NCBI GenBank assembly: GCA_028023455.1
Contig: JAQFVV010006305.1
Coordinates: forward strand, 1,295,001-1,359,000
DNA: 64,000 bases
Origin: Epiperipatus broadwayi
Lineage: Eukaryota; Onychophora; Udeonychophora; Euonychophora; Peripatidae
Direction of reading: 5' to 3'
Positions 1 through 13,264 of this stretch are shown piece after piece (the first letter of the stretch is position 1; every line of letters starts with the position of its first letter). The position numbers and the translations under genes are program-made. Below the pieces are notes generated by a model that saw nothing but the letters and a program-made list of their open reading frames with translations, had not been told where the DNA came from and made no database searches.

Positions 1-3000
1 TTTCTTCATAATTTTTAAAACTTGAGATCCCTTCTTAGACTGGAAATTATTTTTTTCCTATCATATTGAGATAAAAGGAATTAGTAAGAAATTTTAAACA
101 TTTGTTTTTTTTTTGTTTTTTTTTCATATGTCAAATGCGTTAACCAGGAAGTGAACCCAGGCCAGCTGTTTGGAAAGCAGCTAGCTATGCTAACCACTAG
201 GCTACCAACGCTTGACAAACATTTGTTTTCTTTCTCTATTGATCATACGATGTTAAATTTTACTTCACTATAAAAAGTCTTAAACATTGGAATATATTTA
301 AATGTTTCACTTTAAACAAAAAGAATGGCTTATATCTAATAGAAAATATTTATGCATTTGTAAATTGTATATAATTATAAATATCTGCTACATTTGTAAT
401 TAATTATTTGTGTATGTACCAAATATGGAAATATCTCCAAAAATAAGAAAGATCTTATATTAATTTTTGCTTCAAAAGACAGACACCATAGGGCTTATTT
501 TCAGAGGATGTATTATTTTTTCATGTCAGAAACATATATTTATTAAAATACAAAAATGTACATTTATTTACAGAAAGCTGTAAGATTCTTACCCCGGGAT
601 CTGCTGCAATTTCTTGTTTGTACTTGCCGGAATAGCTTTCTTTTTGTGCTCATCTTATCTGACAGTCAGAATATTATTCTGTTTAAGTTTATGAGACAGG
701 AGTGGTAAGAATAATGATTACAGTTAAGAATTATTTGTCAACACAAAAGTTACAAAAAATTCAGAAAATGTTTCTGTATTTCACATGTGCACATTATGTT
801 TGCCGATTCTAACATACGGCCTATTGCATTATATGGTACAACTATATCCATCTGCTATCAAGTGCTCACATTGTAATCACTTTTCAAATTCAATAGTCCT
901 ATTTGGATATTCTTTTAAAAAACTTTTCTTTAGGAAAAAGATTGATTATTAACTTAAGCTAAATTTTGATTATTAAAATCACTTCTGTTATTTTAATAAA
1001 ATCTTTTAGGAGGAAAAAAACAATGTTTAAGAAATCAAACTAATTTTTCTCTTATCTTGAATATTTAAAAGCTGCCATGATGAAACTCCAAAACTAAATC
1101 GAGCACTCTAAATGTAAATAAAATAAGTATCTAAAAACATATAAATGAAATTATAAATTGTTTGATATATTGATTTGTGGTAGATAAATTGTTTTTCTAT
1201 ACAGGTAGAATTACGTTTGTAAAAAATTGTCGATGAGAAAATACAAAAGAACTATAATTTATATTACCTTTTACTTAAAGCATTAATATCAATAATGTTG
1301 TTTATTTATACGTTCATTACTTCATAATTCAATACATCCATCAACCATATGTGGCTGATGATCTTAACTAGGAGCTTATATTTAGGATAAGGCTTATAAA
1401 CATCCTGAAAATTCATGCTGGGCTTATTTTCTGGTTAGGCCTTATTTTCAGAGAAACATGGTATTAATTTAAATAATCATATTTAAAAGAAATAATAAAA
1501 ATGAATTACATGAAAAATAAAATGGCAATATTAATCAATAAGAAAGTGCTACTAAACTACAAATAGTGAAGTAACAGTTTCACTGCTGGAAAGAATATTA
1601 TAACTTTACTAGGTAAATCATCAAATAATTATGTAAGATAAAAAAAAAAAAAAAGACAATACAAACAAGCAATAAAAGTTCATGGATTTTTTTTTTAAGA
1701 ATTTTCAATGTTATTATATAATTCTAAATTTGAGATTTTAGAATAATTTATGTCAAAAGGATGGCTTAACATATACATTACTTCATTGGTGAATTGATAT
1801 TTTGTAATGGGTTTAAATAATTAGTATTAAGTGAAACAAAACTGATCAAATATTGCTTTGTTTTGGAGGCAAGAAAATGAAGATATTAGTTATTATAATT
1901 GTGTAGATGTCTTAATTTTAACCATTAAATTCTGTAATGAGTGAAGATTGGAAAAATGCACTATTTTGAGTTAAGAGTATTACTTCTATTCATACAGTAT
2001 TTAAAAACAATAAAAAATTTGTGTATAATAATATAATTATTATATGAGTATATAATAATTATTTTATGAGTATATAATATATTCTATGTTCATATTTTAT
2101 TATAAGTAAATAAATTAGGTTATTAATATAGAACAGTGTTTTGAGTCACGCCAAAATTTTTATGGTTGCCAAATGATAGAACAATTATATAGACACTTGA
2201 GGTCAGTAGAATTAATATTTTAATAGAAGAGCCAACAATAATAGAATCATTAAATATCGTTAATTTTATTTCTTAGTTATTCTGTTCTTATTTTTTGATA
2301 AAATTATAATTTTGTTGATTTTTTTTTTTTTTTTTTTTTAGCAAGAGATTGAAATAGATATAACAAGATTTTTATTTTTTAAAACAGCCAGTTTTGCCTG
2401 ATTAACATAATTATTTGATTTGAACAAATATTAGTATAGATATAAACAGCACTCTTATTATAGTTTGTTTTATTTTGTTATATTGTGAAATATAACAATT
2501 TTATAATATTTGGGTGATTGTTACCAGTACAAGCAAATTTGTTGGGTCGCATTATAAAAAGATTGAGAAATGTTGACAGCATATAAATGACTTAAAATAG
2601 CAATTAACACAAGGAACTTACACACATATGTATTGTCTCTTCATATTAATTGTAATTTGATTTAAAAAAACAGTCAAATGCATAATTTTAATTTGTTTTT
2701 GAAATCATAAGTTATGGTTTGTTAGTAAAATAGAATAGAAATTGTTTTATATATGTTTCATGGTTGAAAATGTTTTTGTTGGCACAACTTCATTATTTTT
2801 TTAAATGACAGTTTCTTAATTACTTTTTAATTTTTATTTTATGTAAAATTGCCTAGTGGTGGAAGAACTTAGTTATTGTTCAGTTTATATCTATAGGAAA
2901 AGTCTTTTGTTGTAACTTACTTTGAATTCATTATTGCTGATGATACACAATATATTCTTTAGTTTTGACAATAAACATAAAAATTTTTTTTAGATAAGAA

Positions 3001-3696
3001 TTTTGTAAATTTGGATATTTCTTCCACAATATTAGAAAATAGTTTAAATTTGAACTAATCTACAAATGATATTTTTAAAAGTTTTAATGGAGAAGAAAGA
3101 TTATGTGCTATAATGTTTGTGCATCTACTTGTCGTTCTTATTACCTGGATTTGAATCAAAGCCATGTAAAACTTGGAAATTTGTTCAAATTTTAATTAGG
3201 CTTAGGATTTTTTTTTTATTGTTCTGATAACTAACCCACAACCAATCTAGCTAGCTATTCATTCATTAATGAGCAATAAATGGATATTTATATATTCTTA
3301 AGTAGAGAGTAAAATATGATTGGAAAGCGCCCAAATTTTTTTTTTAAATTGTTCTAGAAGAGGTCGTAGGAAAAGTTCTTGTTTTATAGCAGCCTCTTTA
3401 AATGCACTTTTATTTATTTTTTCTATTAATAGAAGATATTACTTGCTTTGGATATTTTGTCACTCTGAAAAGTTTTAGATTTTGTTTTCAAATAGGCATT
3501 ATTAAGTATAGAATTATTTATCTGGTATGCACATATAATTCAAAAACATTGAAAAACATTTGAAGCTTTTTCCCGATAGAAACTATTATATTATTTAGAT
3601 CATTTATGTATATTACTTTACAGTTAATGTGGTTTTTTTTTTGATTCCATGAGATAAATGTCTTTAGAATAATAAAAAAAAAATTATGTTTTTTAG
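1..3696 (+). other. Upstream intron of the Roquin-like gene (partial)
   Basis: This stretch precedes the first recognisable exon and ends in a pyrimidine-rich AG acceptor at 3695-3696. It is very AT-rich. Apart from a tRNA-derived SINE near the start and several homopolymer runs (a long T run near 2320-2340, an A run near 1640), I see no coding block. The missing N-terminal exons (RING and ROQ domains) must lie upstream of the window. Confidence 0.7.
108..216 (-). repeat. tRNA-derived SINE, minus strand
   Basis: Read on the minus strand, the element starts with a tRNA-like body: an A-box-like GCCTAGTGGTTAGCA near 192-206 and a B-box-like GGGTTCACTTCC near 147-158. It ends in an A tract, seen as the T run at about 108-123 on the + strand. 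The 12-base motif AAACATTTGTTT flanks it on both sides (96-107 and 217-228), as expected of a target-site duplication from LINE-assisted insertion. The body resembles the SINE at about 33290, so the two probably belong to one family. It lacks good acceptor-stem pairing, so it is not a functional tRNA gene. Confidence 0.7.
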
Positions 3697-3897
3697 GTTT
3701 CTAAGAGAGATGGTGATTCCTCTCTTATGCAATTGAAAGAAGAATTCAGAACATATGAAGCTTTACGACGAGAACATGATGCTCAAATTGTTCAAATTGC
3801 AACTGAGGCTGGGCTTCGCATTGCTCCTGATCAATGGTCATCCCTTTTATATGGAGATACTGCTCATAAATCCCACATGCAATCTATTATAGACAAA
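3697..3897 (+). CDS. RC3H: Roquin-like exon (helical region after the ROQ domain)
   Basis: This 201-nt exon starts in phase 0 after a TTTTAG acceptor and ends in phase 0 before GTTAGT. It encodes 67 residues beginning [17 protein letters not shown] and ending HMQSIIDK. I recognise this as the conserved segment of Roquin proteins following the ROQ core (contains [16 protein letters not shown] and [12 protein letters not shown]). Roquins are cytoplasmic RNA-binding RING proteins that bind stem-loops in 3' UTRs and promote mRNA decay. In the family this segment belongs to the HEPN-like helical part that flanks the ROQ domain. It joins in frame to the exon at 5676. Family assignment is firm; whether this is orthologous to vertebrate RC3H1 or RC3H2 cannot be said, because most invertebrates have one copy. 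Confidence 0.95.
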
Positions 3898-5675
3898 GTT
3901 AGTTTAAAGTTTTTTTTTTTAACAAATATTTATAACATTGCAAATATTTATATAAATTATGTATGAATTAAGTTTGCCACACAGCAAATAGTTAACATCT
4001 TCATATGAAATCAATCGTTTCCATTCAAAAACCAGACTTTATCTTATAGTAAATGGTTAGTTAAAAAAAGATGAGCAGCAAAAGTAATTTGTGTATGTTT
4101 AGATATAGATATTTTATAAATTATGATGTTAATAAAATTGTCTCTTAAATAAGAAATAGTAATGAATTTTATAAAATATTGTAATATAAAAAATATATCT
4201 GGGAAAACACCAAAGCTATAATTATTAAAATTATACAATTTATTGAGTGAAAGATGATAATAGTGTGTATCTATAAAATTGATGAGCAGATTTTAGATAT
4301 ATCGAAATTGTACTTATTGACATGTTAGAAGTTAATGAAATTAATTTTATTAATTAATAATAGGTACATAAAAACTTATGTTTCTGGTATTGATACTCTG
4401 CAGCATACTCTTTTTATCATCACTGCTAAATTGCTTTATATAAACTTTATAACAGATGCCAGATGCTAATGCTCATTAAATTCCTATCCAGTGCTGTTCT
4501 ATCTGATATTCCCAGGTTAATTTCTAGCTTAAGGTTTTCATTAGTGAGGAGCTTTGGATTTTGAAATAGTGTACTTGGATTTTAAAATCTAATGCACTTT
4601 CCTTTTCGCAGCAGTCTTTTATTTCTCTATTTCACTATCAAGCTGTCAGTCTGAATTGAAAACCAGTCTGGAAATATTAATAGGACAACACCAGATAGGG
4701 ATTTAAAAACCACTATTATCAGGCATCTATTAGTTAGCTAAGCTTACATTAAATGGCATAATAATGGTGAAAGGAAAATAATACTGCTAAACAGTAATGG
4801 ATAAGCTGGAGTCATGTGGTATTTTATTGAATTTATACCAATGCTAGCCATAGAATAGAAGTGCCTATGATTGTTAAAGAACTAAGGTTTCCATAATATA
4901 CAGATACACTGGTTTCAAATGTATATGATTATAGAAGCAAGCTGGCTCAGATTGAAACTATTTATATGGTTTTCAATTTGGGCTGATAGCTTGATAGTAA
5001 AACAGAGAAGTAAAAGATGTCTGAAGAGGGAATGTGTATTATATTCTAAAAGTCAAGACACAAATTTCCAAGGTCCAAAGCTTCTTACTGATAAAAGCTA
5101 TAAACTAGAAACTAGTTATAGAATATGAGTAGCACTAGATATGGATTTAATAAGTGCTATAATCTGGCAAGTGTTAATTAGTAAAGTTTACATGAAGTGG
5201 CATACCCATGGTGAAAGAAAAAATGCACTGCTAAACAGCCGTGTGTAAGTAGAAATCATGTGATAGTTATATGATATTTTTCTTGATACCCGGATTTTCA
5301 ATTAGAAAGTTTTAGAATTTGATTATTTTTGTGTAGCTGGGGAAGCAAGCACTTTGAAAATAAGAATGAATTGATCACTGAGAGCTGATTTGATTTGCTT
5401 GATAATTACTTCCATTCTTGAGTGATTTCTCTCAAATTGCTACAAAATCCAAAGTACTTTTTCTATTAAAATATTCAAGAACGTTTAATTTTAGAAGCTG
5501 TACAATGGGAAAAATGTAGATGATAAAAATAAATATAGAATACTTTATGAATAATATGTTAGTTTGATTTTTTTTTTTATATATATTGTTTTATAAGATT
5601 GTTATAAATTTTTTTATTAGCAATAAATTCTAGAGATAACTATTAATATAATTTATTATCATTTTTTAAAATTAG
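3898..5675 (+). other. Intron of the Roquin-like gene
   Basis: A 1.8-kb intron with donor GTTAGT and acceptor AATTAG. Its middle is occupied by a foldback element at about 4440-5290. The rest is AT-rich and I see no further feature. The open frames here (about 4044-4238 minus and 4919-5128 plus) lie in intron or foldback sequence and have no recognisable protein similarity. Confidence 0.8.
4440..5290. repeat. Foldback element with inverted arms and direct-repeat modules (copy 1)
   Basis: A left arm (about 4450-4670) is the inverted counterpart of a right arm (about 4940-5150). For example TTCACTATCAAGCTGTCAG on the left pairs with CTGATAGCTTGATAGTAAA on the right, and TTAGTGAGGAGCTT pairs with AAGCTTCTTACTGATAA. 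A different module follows each arm in the same orientation: 'AAATGGCATAATAATGGTGAAAGG ... CTGCTAAACAG' at about 4750-4795 and its direct repeat at about 5195-5240. The same arm sequence and layout recur at 60969-61800. I see no transposase. The element is diverged and probably old. Confidence 0.7.
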
Positions 5676-5808
5676 TTACAAACTCCACAATCATTTGCCC
5701 AGAGTGTTCAAGAACTAGTAATCGCATTACAAAGGACAGGAGATCCTGGAAATTTATCACAACTTAGGCCTCATTTAGAATTGCTTGCTGGAATTGATCC
5801 AAGTCCTG
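5676..5808 (+). CDS. RC3H: Roquin-like exon (helical region before the zinc finger)
   Basis: This 133-nt exon begins in phase 0 with [19 protein letters not shown] and ends one base into a codon (donor G|GTAAAA). It encodes the conserved Roquin stretch [18 protein letters not shown] and ends with GIDPSP. In the family this continues the helical module between the ROQ core and the CCCH finger. The leftover G joins AT of the next exon to give Asp. The following intron is about 16 kb, the largest complete one in the window. Confidence 0.94.
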
Positions 5809-8189
5809 GTAAAAATTAAAATATTTTATTATTTAGACATATACAGGGATTTTGATTATTTAAGTATTAATAATTAATTTAATTTAGCTTGCATGTTTAA
5901 GAATTGAGCTATTTGAGAAACATTTCCACAAATACTATATCATACAAACAAAGAGACTTTACAGTATAAAGAGTGATTTAAAAATTGTCATTTTTTAGAT
6001 ATGTGGATGAGTATAGTATTAAGCAAAATATGGGACTAATTTTATATTGCTGTCAAATTAGTGTACAATGGAATTACCATGTCTTTGGTATTTGGTTTCA
6101 AGATCCTATAAATAATCTAAATATGTAGATTGTATTAAGTGGTATATATATATATTTAATTCATATTTTGTATATTTATGATACAAATAATAAAAAAATA
6201 AAAAAATAAACAAACACGCTTATAAAGTATTCCTTTATGAATCTGTTTTTATTACTTCTGAATTTCATTATAAGTAAAAACTGTTTTGAATTCAATACAG
6301 CACATATATCTGATAAAAATTAGATCAAATATACTATATTTATTAGTGTATAACAAACTGGGCACATTTGAAATCCTATATACTTGTTTTTATTAATTTT
6401 TCTGTTTAAATATATTTTTAATGATTGTTTTTAAAAGTATTAGTCATTTCAGAAGTTTTTTTTTAAAAAAACATTGTCTTTATTAAATTGTAAAATTATG
6501 TATGATTAAATGATATTTAAGCATATTATTTTATAAATTAAATAAATGATATTCTAATGCTATGACAGTAATACATTTTTTTTTACATAATTTTATATTT
6601 AATGATTTAAATTGTGTAGTTTTTATTTTATTTTATGTTTTTACAAAAATTAAATCTGTAATTGTAAAATGAGGTATCTTGAAAAAACTGTTTTGATAGA
6701 GAGACAGACTTGTAGCTTTAATTTTAATCCATCGATAAAGTCAATTGTTTTTTTTTTTTTTTGAAAATCTGATTGATACATCAGTGATTTTATTAATGTC
6801 TTTTGGTTTCGAAGAATTCAATGAAATAAGAGTAATGATTTTGATGTTGCTTCTCCAGAGAATTATTTAAAGATTCCCTTGTAAATTTTTTTTTGATATA
6901 TTAAGACATATCCTTTGCTTGTTTTTATATAAATATATTTTACTTAAATAAAAGTATTTAGAAAAGTGTAATAATAATTCTATGAATAATATATGGTAGT
7001 ACTTAACCAATCAATATATACAAATAATTATCTCTATTATATTGTATTACAGTATGTATTAAATTTTTACTGATTCCAATTAAATGTGAATAATGAAAGC
7101 TTTATATATATATATTGTTGTAATAGTTTTTAATTAACAGACATTTTATTTGTATTGTATATATATATTGTAATGGGATGGTTTAATTTGGTGGTGAAGG
7201 TGATGGATTGAACATGGGGTGATGAAAACATCATCATCCACTCTAACTAAACATATTTCAAATAATTCAATTTAATATATGAGATCATGATATTAAAGTC
7301 ATAAAATATAGAGATATTAAAGCGATGTTTATAGGATGATATTAAAGGAATATTTAATATCACAAAATATATAAGAAATTTTATTTATTAAAGAGAACAC
7401 AAGACCAAAGATCTCTGAGAGATCAATAATGAGATCAGCTCAGTTAACTCCTTAGAGCTACTATGATTCTCTATAAATCCATCAGCATTATAAAAAGAAT
7501 AAGTAATACTCAAATAATAACCATTTATCATCATGAATGATCAACAATGAAGTAAATCAACAGTCAATGTAGTGACTGGATTTGAAAAATATAAAATATA
7601 AATCAACAGTCAATGGATTTGAAATGTGTTTACTATAGACCAGGCTAACTATTGAGCCTTTGCCAGTTTGGGGCATTTATTTAAAACATAATTTGGATGT
7701 ACAAACTAAGTGCTAATCTATCAGAATACACAACCATAAAAACATAATGCTGGGAAATTAAAACATGCTGATCATCATCAATGCTCTGGCCACTTAGTAC
7801 CATTAGTGTACTGGCCAACTGTAAATTTAAATTCTAATAGAGACTAAACTAAGATAAAATGTAGTGCATGGGCTTTAAAGAATATAATCTTTTGCACCAA
7901 CTAGGATATATCAATCATACTGGATGCCCCTTAAGCACTAATATATATCCCATTTAATATATAAGACCATTATACAAGAATCTAACTCAGAAGAACACAA
8001 GCTCAAGTACTGTTATGTGACCAAGAGATAATGATGTAATATAATTTTAACAATTGAATTAAGTCACTAGAATAATTTTAACAATTGAATACAAATTTAT
8101 CAGGTAACAATTAATAAGAAATGAAATTAAGGTCTTTAGAATAAGGCTATACACATATCAATTAAGCCTTCTGATTTTGAGTAATATAC

Positions 8190-8800
8190 AATTTAAAAAA
8201 AACTATCACATTGTGATTTATATGATTAATCCTAAATTCAAGTTATTACATTAATTGACAATACTTATTAATGGGTTTTCATACAAATATATAGATATGC
8301 ACACAGACATGCGTTTATAGTATACAAAGAATACATTTCAATGTGTTGATTAACATAAAAACAAAATTCAATTTATTGCATTGTGATTTATAGATTTCCT
8401 AATGAGTTTGCGTAAAACGCATATATATCCACACAGATGTGCATTATAATTTAGAAATGAATACATTTCAATTGACATTTAATTTTAAAAAAAAAAGATT
8501 AAAGTTTACATATATGTTCTATTTGACAAGCATTGCTATATATATGCACACATACATGTGTGTGTAATTTGTGAACATATTTGACTTGTTACAAAACAAA
8601 CTTTTCTAGTTGTCACTTTTAACTGATATAAAATACCCTATAGCTAGGTTTACTTAAACTCGTATATATATATATGCACACAAACTTGCTTTTTATTAAT
8701 TTATTAACAGAATATATTTAAATTTGTCAAAATAATAGAATTATTCATTTTTATACCACGTAATTAATATATATGTTTGTGCACATAAAAATGTATGTGC
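8190..8800. repeat. Degenerate tandem tract, unit roughly 105-130 bp
   Basis: The motif ATATATGCACACA followed by CATGYG/TGTGC recurs at about 8295, 8415, 8540, 8670 and 8775, i.e. every 105-130 bases, with degraded shared sequence between the motifs (CATTGTGATTTAT at about 8208 and 8380; GAATACATTTCAAT at about 8330 and 8460). A further ATATATGCACACACACACA occurs at about 10194. The motif resembles a CA microsatellite embedded in a longer unit. Similar CA/TG-rich motifs flank the related repeat near 34410-34440. Confidence 0.5.
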
Positions 8801-9239
8801 CCATTAACGTTTATATCATATTTTAATTTAACACACTAAAATTATTTAAAGATTATTTTCTTAATTAATTCTCTTTTCTGAATATAGTTTTTTTTCTTTA
8901 AAAATAAGTACTATCAAATTTTTGACAGTTTATAAAAGTTTTCTTTTTGTTTTGACAGATTACTGTAAAAGGATAAATTAAATAAATGTTATTTTCTTTC
9001 TATAAAATATCCTTTTTTTTTTTTTTTTGATTTTAATTCAAGTAAAATTATATATATATATATTTTTTAATGTCATTTTTAAGGAATTATTAAAACAATT
9101 TCTTCAAAAAAAATATATATTAAATCATCTGTGGATGGCTCCTTTCTTTTAGATGTATAACTCAAACAAATTATTCATTTGTTTTACTTTAAGTTATAAA
9201 TTTAAAAGTCATTTTAAGGATTTTAAACAAACTCATCAG

Positions 9240-10280
9240 CTGTATACGTTTATCTGTGCTTCTCTGCATATAGCTGAAATAGAATACGTATAATTAATTC
9301 TTTATCCATTGATGGCTTCTTTGGGAAAGCTGGTAGACTGGCTTATCATCATCGAAATAGGTATTATCAGATAAGAGTTGTTCTGCAATTGGTTCCACTT
9401 CGATTTTAGGCAAGCTAACTGTTGGTCCTCATTTGTTTAAGCTAATGATTTATTAGAAGTTGACCTGGACTTCAGGTGAATCAAAACTCATCTGAAAGGA
9501 AACTAGTAGTAGCTCCTGGATCTACTGTCCTGCCTTCAGCTACATCTTATCCATGGTAGCTATTTATATAGCATCTGAAAAACATCTTTTCTGACCAGCT
9601 AAAACCAACTGCTGCTAACATCAACAAGCTGCAGAAAAATATTACAACCAAGTTACAGCTGGCCAATTTGACCAACTAAATTGCTACCACTCTTTGCTAC
9701 AGTTACCAACAAACTGTTAGCCAAACTCAAAAACTAAAACCAGACTATCTTCAAAAAAAATTACTATCCAAAGTAAAATAATCTTTTTACAACCCTTTTA
9801 TAAAGTCATCTGAGCTGATAAAAACATATTATAAAACTGTTTTTTTTTCTTGATTAAAAACAATTCTAATCCTTTTGAAAGCAACTTTGAAATTTTTATC
9901 AAAGTGTGCTATACAAAGATTTCTACATAAATAGAAATATACCAATTAATTAATTAAAAACTTTCAAAATAGATAATAGCCATTTTTACAAATATCAGAA
10001 AACATGCTTATTTTTAAATTCAAAATCAGAATACAATATTAATTTATTTAGACGTTTTTTAAATGTTTTAATTTATAATAAAATTCTGTTTTAAATTGAG
10101 TTATTTAACGCTTTACAATTATTATTATTCCCAGTGAATGTAGAAAAATATCTACAAAAATTTGTCTGTTTATTCTACTTTTCCTTTACTTTATATATAT
10201 GCACACACACACAACTATGGTGCTGTGAGCCATGTGTGCCCCTCTGAGGAAAAGAAAAATGGAAACGAAACACCTATCTA
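9240..10280 (-). repeat. Unclassified dispersed repeat, copy 1 (minus)
   Basis: The reverse complement of about 10010-10200 matches 34445-34620 closely. Both contain TTTTTGTAGATATTTTTCTA, CATTCACTGGGAATAATA and AATTAATATTGTATTCTGAT in the same order. The similarity fades and then returns near the other end, where GCAGAGAAGCACAGATAAACG (reverse of about 9245-9270) matches GCAGAGAAGTATAGATAAATG near 35240. I recognise no protein domain. The middle of this copy (about 9330-9700) is less AT-rich than its surroundings. It could be an internally deleted DNA transposon or an LTR-type element. Confidence 0.55.
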
Positions 10281-12213
10281 ACAATATTTTACATAATATA
10301 CATGTATAATCAAAACAAAATTCATACCTAAAACTATGTAATCATGAATTTTTTTTTAGAGCTCTGACAGTTAACAGAATGAATAGTGATCTGCAATTTT
10401 AAGATACTAAAATGAATTAAATGATTCCAGAAAGCCACTTGTTACATGATTGAGTCATTGTAGTTTTTTATGATGAAAGTACTTGTTTTTAAGGATAATC
10501 TGTTCCAAACCCACAGCCAAGACTAAAATTATCATTCAAAACAATCATTTAAGTAAAGAAAAAAAAAATCAAAATTATAAAAATATAGATACAAACAATT
10601 GCTATACATATAGTATAGTTATATTTTAAAGTCTATTAATTTCATCTTTTAAAAAAGTAAAATTAAAACATTGATTTTAGAACTTTTGTTTTTGGTGAGA
10701 TAATATCAGTAGCAGTTCTATCTGGCTGGAAGCTTCACCATGCCTCTTAATCCTGTGTAATCAGTTTTTTTCTGAACATGGTAAACCAATAAACTTCTTC
10801 ACAAGAACAGTACATATTATAGGAAAGAGCTAAAAATTCTTGAAGCAATTGCTTAATCTTTTCACAAGTGATTGCCTAATTGACACTTAACACTTGGATT
10901 TGCTATTAACAAATTCTCTTAATTATAACGTAAACTGCTCAAACTGAAATTGTTTTTGCTGTTTCCTTGTTATTTTTCTAAACCTATGTGAAATGTTGAT
11001 TTTAGTCGTATCATATTCAGAATTTAAACCAACCATTTTACAAATTTCTCTTTTAGAAATTTTTTTTTCACTTTACTATTTATCAATTTTTTGATACTAT
11101 TTTTTCTGCCTTATGTTAAAGTTGATATTGTATGTGTATGAAAAGTTATTTAAAAAATAAAAACTAGTAAAATTAAAGAAATTGTAAAAAACTAAATGCA
11201 AATAAGTTTACAAAACATAATAACTATATTTGAAGCTTTATTCAAAACTAAAAGATTACGCGCATGATTGCTATTTCAGCCACTAGCATTTATAACATTT
11301 TTTTTATTTCAATCAATAAAGTTCATAGATTTAGTGATTTAATTTTTTACAATTTCACCATACTTTTTTTTTTAACATCAGTATCAATCAATTTTCAAAT
11401 TTTAATTTTATGGTATATAGTTAAAATTATTACAGCTCCATACATAATTAGAAGACTTAGAAAAAAAATACATATCTAACATTTTTACTGCCCAGAAATA
11501 AAAGGAAAGAGAATTTAATTTTAGATTTTTTTCATTTTTTATCAGTTTTTCAGGTTTTTTTGTGAATTTTTTTTAACATCAAGCATTAATCCGCTTTCAA
11601 ATTTTATTTGTTTGGTTCATGGTTAAAGTTAATACATTATTCAAAGCTAGGAAAATACTATTAAAGAAAAGTGCATATGTTTTTATTACTAGAGATGTTG
11701 AAAAAAATAAGCAAATTAAATGAATAAATTTAGATTTCCATCATTTTACATAATTTTCTTTTTGCTTTTTTTTTTTTTTTTGATAATTAAAATTATAATT
11801 TACGCATCTAAAATACCTTTAAACAAAAACATATATATTTCCTATTAGTTTTTTTTTTTTTAATATTAACATTTAGCAGATTATTTTTAACTAAAATTTC
11901 TACTATACAATAGTTTTTATATCCAAAAATAGATAAGCAAACAAAATTGATATTCGTTTTAGCAGAAAACATGCCTGCCATTCATTCATTGTATGAGTTT
12001 GCATTTGTTCTGTAAGTAATTTAATCATAAAAAATGATTATTGTATTAGTTATACACTAGAAATTTTCATTCCCAGTAGACCTTACTATATATAATAGTA
12101 ATGGGCAAGTTTTTCGGTAATAAGAGCCATATTTAATAATTTTTATACATTTTAGATTATTCAAGAGTCACAGTCTTTTAAATGTTGAAAGACTTTTTAC
12201 TAACCAAAAATCC

Positions 12214-12340
12214 ACATTAACAACTCTTATTTTTTAAGATATAAAAATTTAAAGTTTTAAGATATATATTTTTTCATTACATTAACAGCTCTTTTATTTT
12301 TTAAGATATAAAAATTTAAAGTTTTAAGATATATATTTTT
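12214..12340. repeat. Tandem duplication, about 65-bp unit
   Basis: Two adjacent copies of a block starting ACATTAACARCTCTT and continuing AAGATATAAAAATTTAAAG lie at 12214-12278 and 12279-12340. They differ by a 2-base insertion and one or two substitutions. It is a simple local duplication next to a palindromic element. Confidence 0.85.
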
Positions 12341-12386
12341 GCCTCTTATTTTTAAAGCATTTACAAAATAAAATATTGAGATATTA

Positions 12387-12896
12387 TTTTATATAGCGCT
12401 ATGTTTTTTTATGTAATAGTAATATTAGCGATTAAGCCAATGCACATGCGCTTTAAAGATAAATTATAAATGAATACATAATTTTTCCAGACACAAGATA
12501 TAGTATTTTAGAAAGAATGGAATGAATCCACCCATTCTTTTGACCCAAACATTTATGTTTGGGCAAATCTTAAGTGTGTCGAAATAAGAGCGTGAAGGTG
12601 TTACACGATCATTTTAAATTACATTTTTTAAATAAGAGCGTGAAGGTATTACACAATCACTTTAAATTACATTCGTTACATAACAAATGTAATTTAAAGT
12701 GATCATGTAACACCTTCACACTCTTATTTCCACACACTTAAGATTTGCCATACATAAACGTTTGGGTCAAAAGAATGGGTGGATTCATTCCATTCTTTCT
12801 AAAATACTATATCTCGTGTCTGGAAAAATTGAGTATTCATTTATAATTTATCTTTAAAGCGCATGTGCATTGGCTTAATCGCTAATATTACTATTA
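12387..12896. repeat. Long palindromic foldback element with CACATGCGC motif
   Basis: The arms at 12414-12655 and about 12660-12896 are inverted copies of one another, running from TAATAGTAATATTAGC at the left edge to GCTAATATTACTATTA at the right edge. Both contain GCACATGCGCTTTAAAG near the outer end. The left arm carries an extra internal duplication of about 54 bp (AATAAGAGCGTGAAGGT occurs twice, near 12584 and 12633). A flank ATTTTATATAGCGCTATGTTTTTT (12387-12410) precedes the left arm only. A nearly identical flank stands beside the hairpins near 44.8 kb and 48.5 kb. No transposase was seen. Confidence 0.85.
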
Positions 12897-13264
12897 AAAT
12901 AAAATATAATATTAGTATTTACTATACTATTATGGATTATTAATTCAAAAGGTTAGAAAAAATGACATTGAATATCAATATTTTATATAATAATCAATCT
13001 AAATAAAATTGAAATAGACAACCAAATAAATTTACAATTTAATTATCAATCCAGTTTTTATCTCTTATTGAGATCGTTTCAAGATAGTTTTATACATCGC
13101 ATGACCTATCAATTACATTTACTCTACCTATTGGACATTATTCTACCTTCAACAATACAATTAACATTATACATATAAATAAATAACAAAAAAAAGAATA
13201 CTTAAAAATTTTTTTTTAACACTGTATAAATACTTATTTATATACCTATATAAATAAATATTCG

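Noticed and set aside
124-212. tRNA gene on the minus strand
   Set aside because: It has A-box and B-box-like words but no good acceptor or anticodon stem, and it ends in an A tract with a target duplication, so it is a SINE.
4919-5128. 69-codon open frame
   Set aside because: It lies wholly within the foldback element and shows no protein similarity or splice context.
8190-8800. CRISPR-like array
   Set aside because: The repeated words are degenerate, unevenly spaced and dinucleotide-rich, and the window is eukaryotic.
11264-11479. 71-codon hydrophobic open frame
   Set aside because: AT-rich sequence gives Ile/Phe/Asn-rich frames by chance; no start context, domain or repeat copy supports it.
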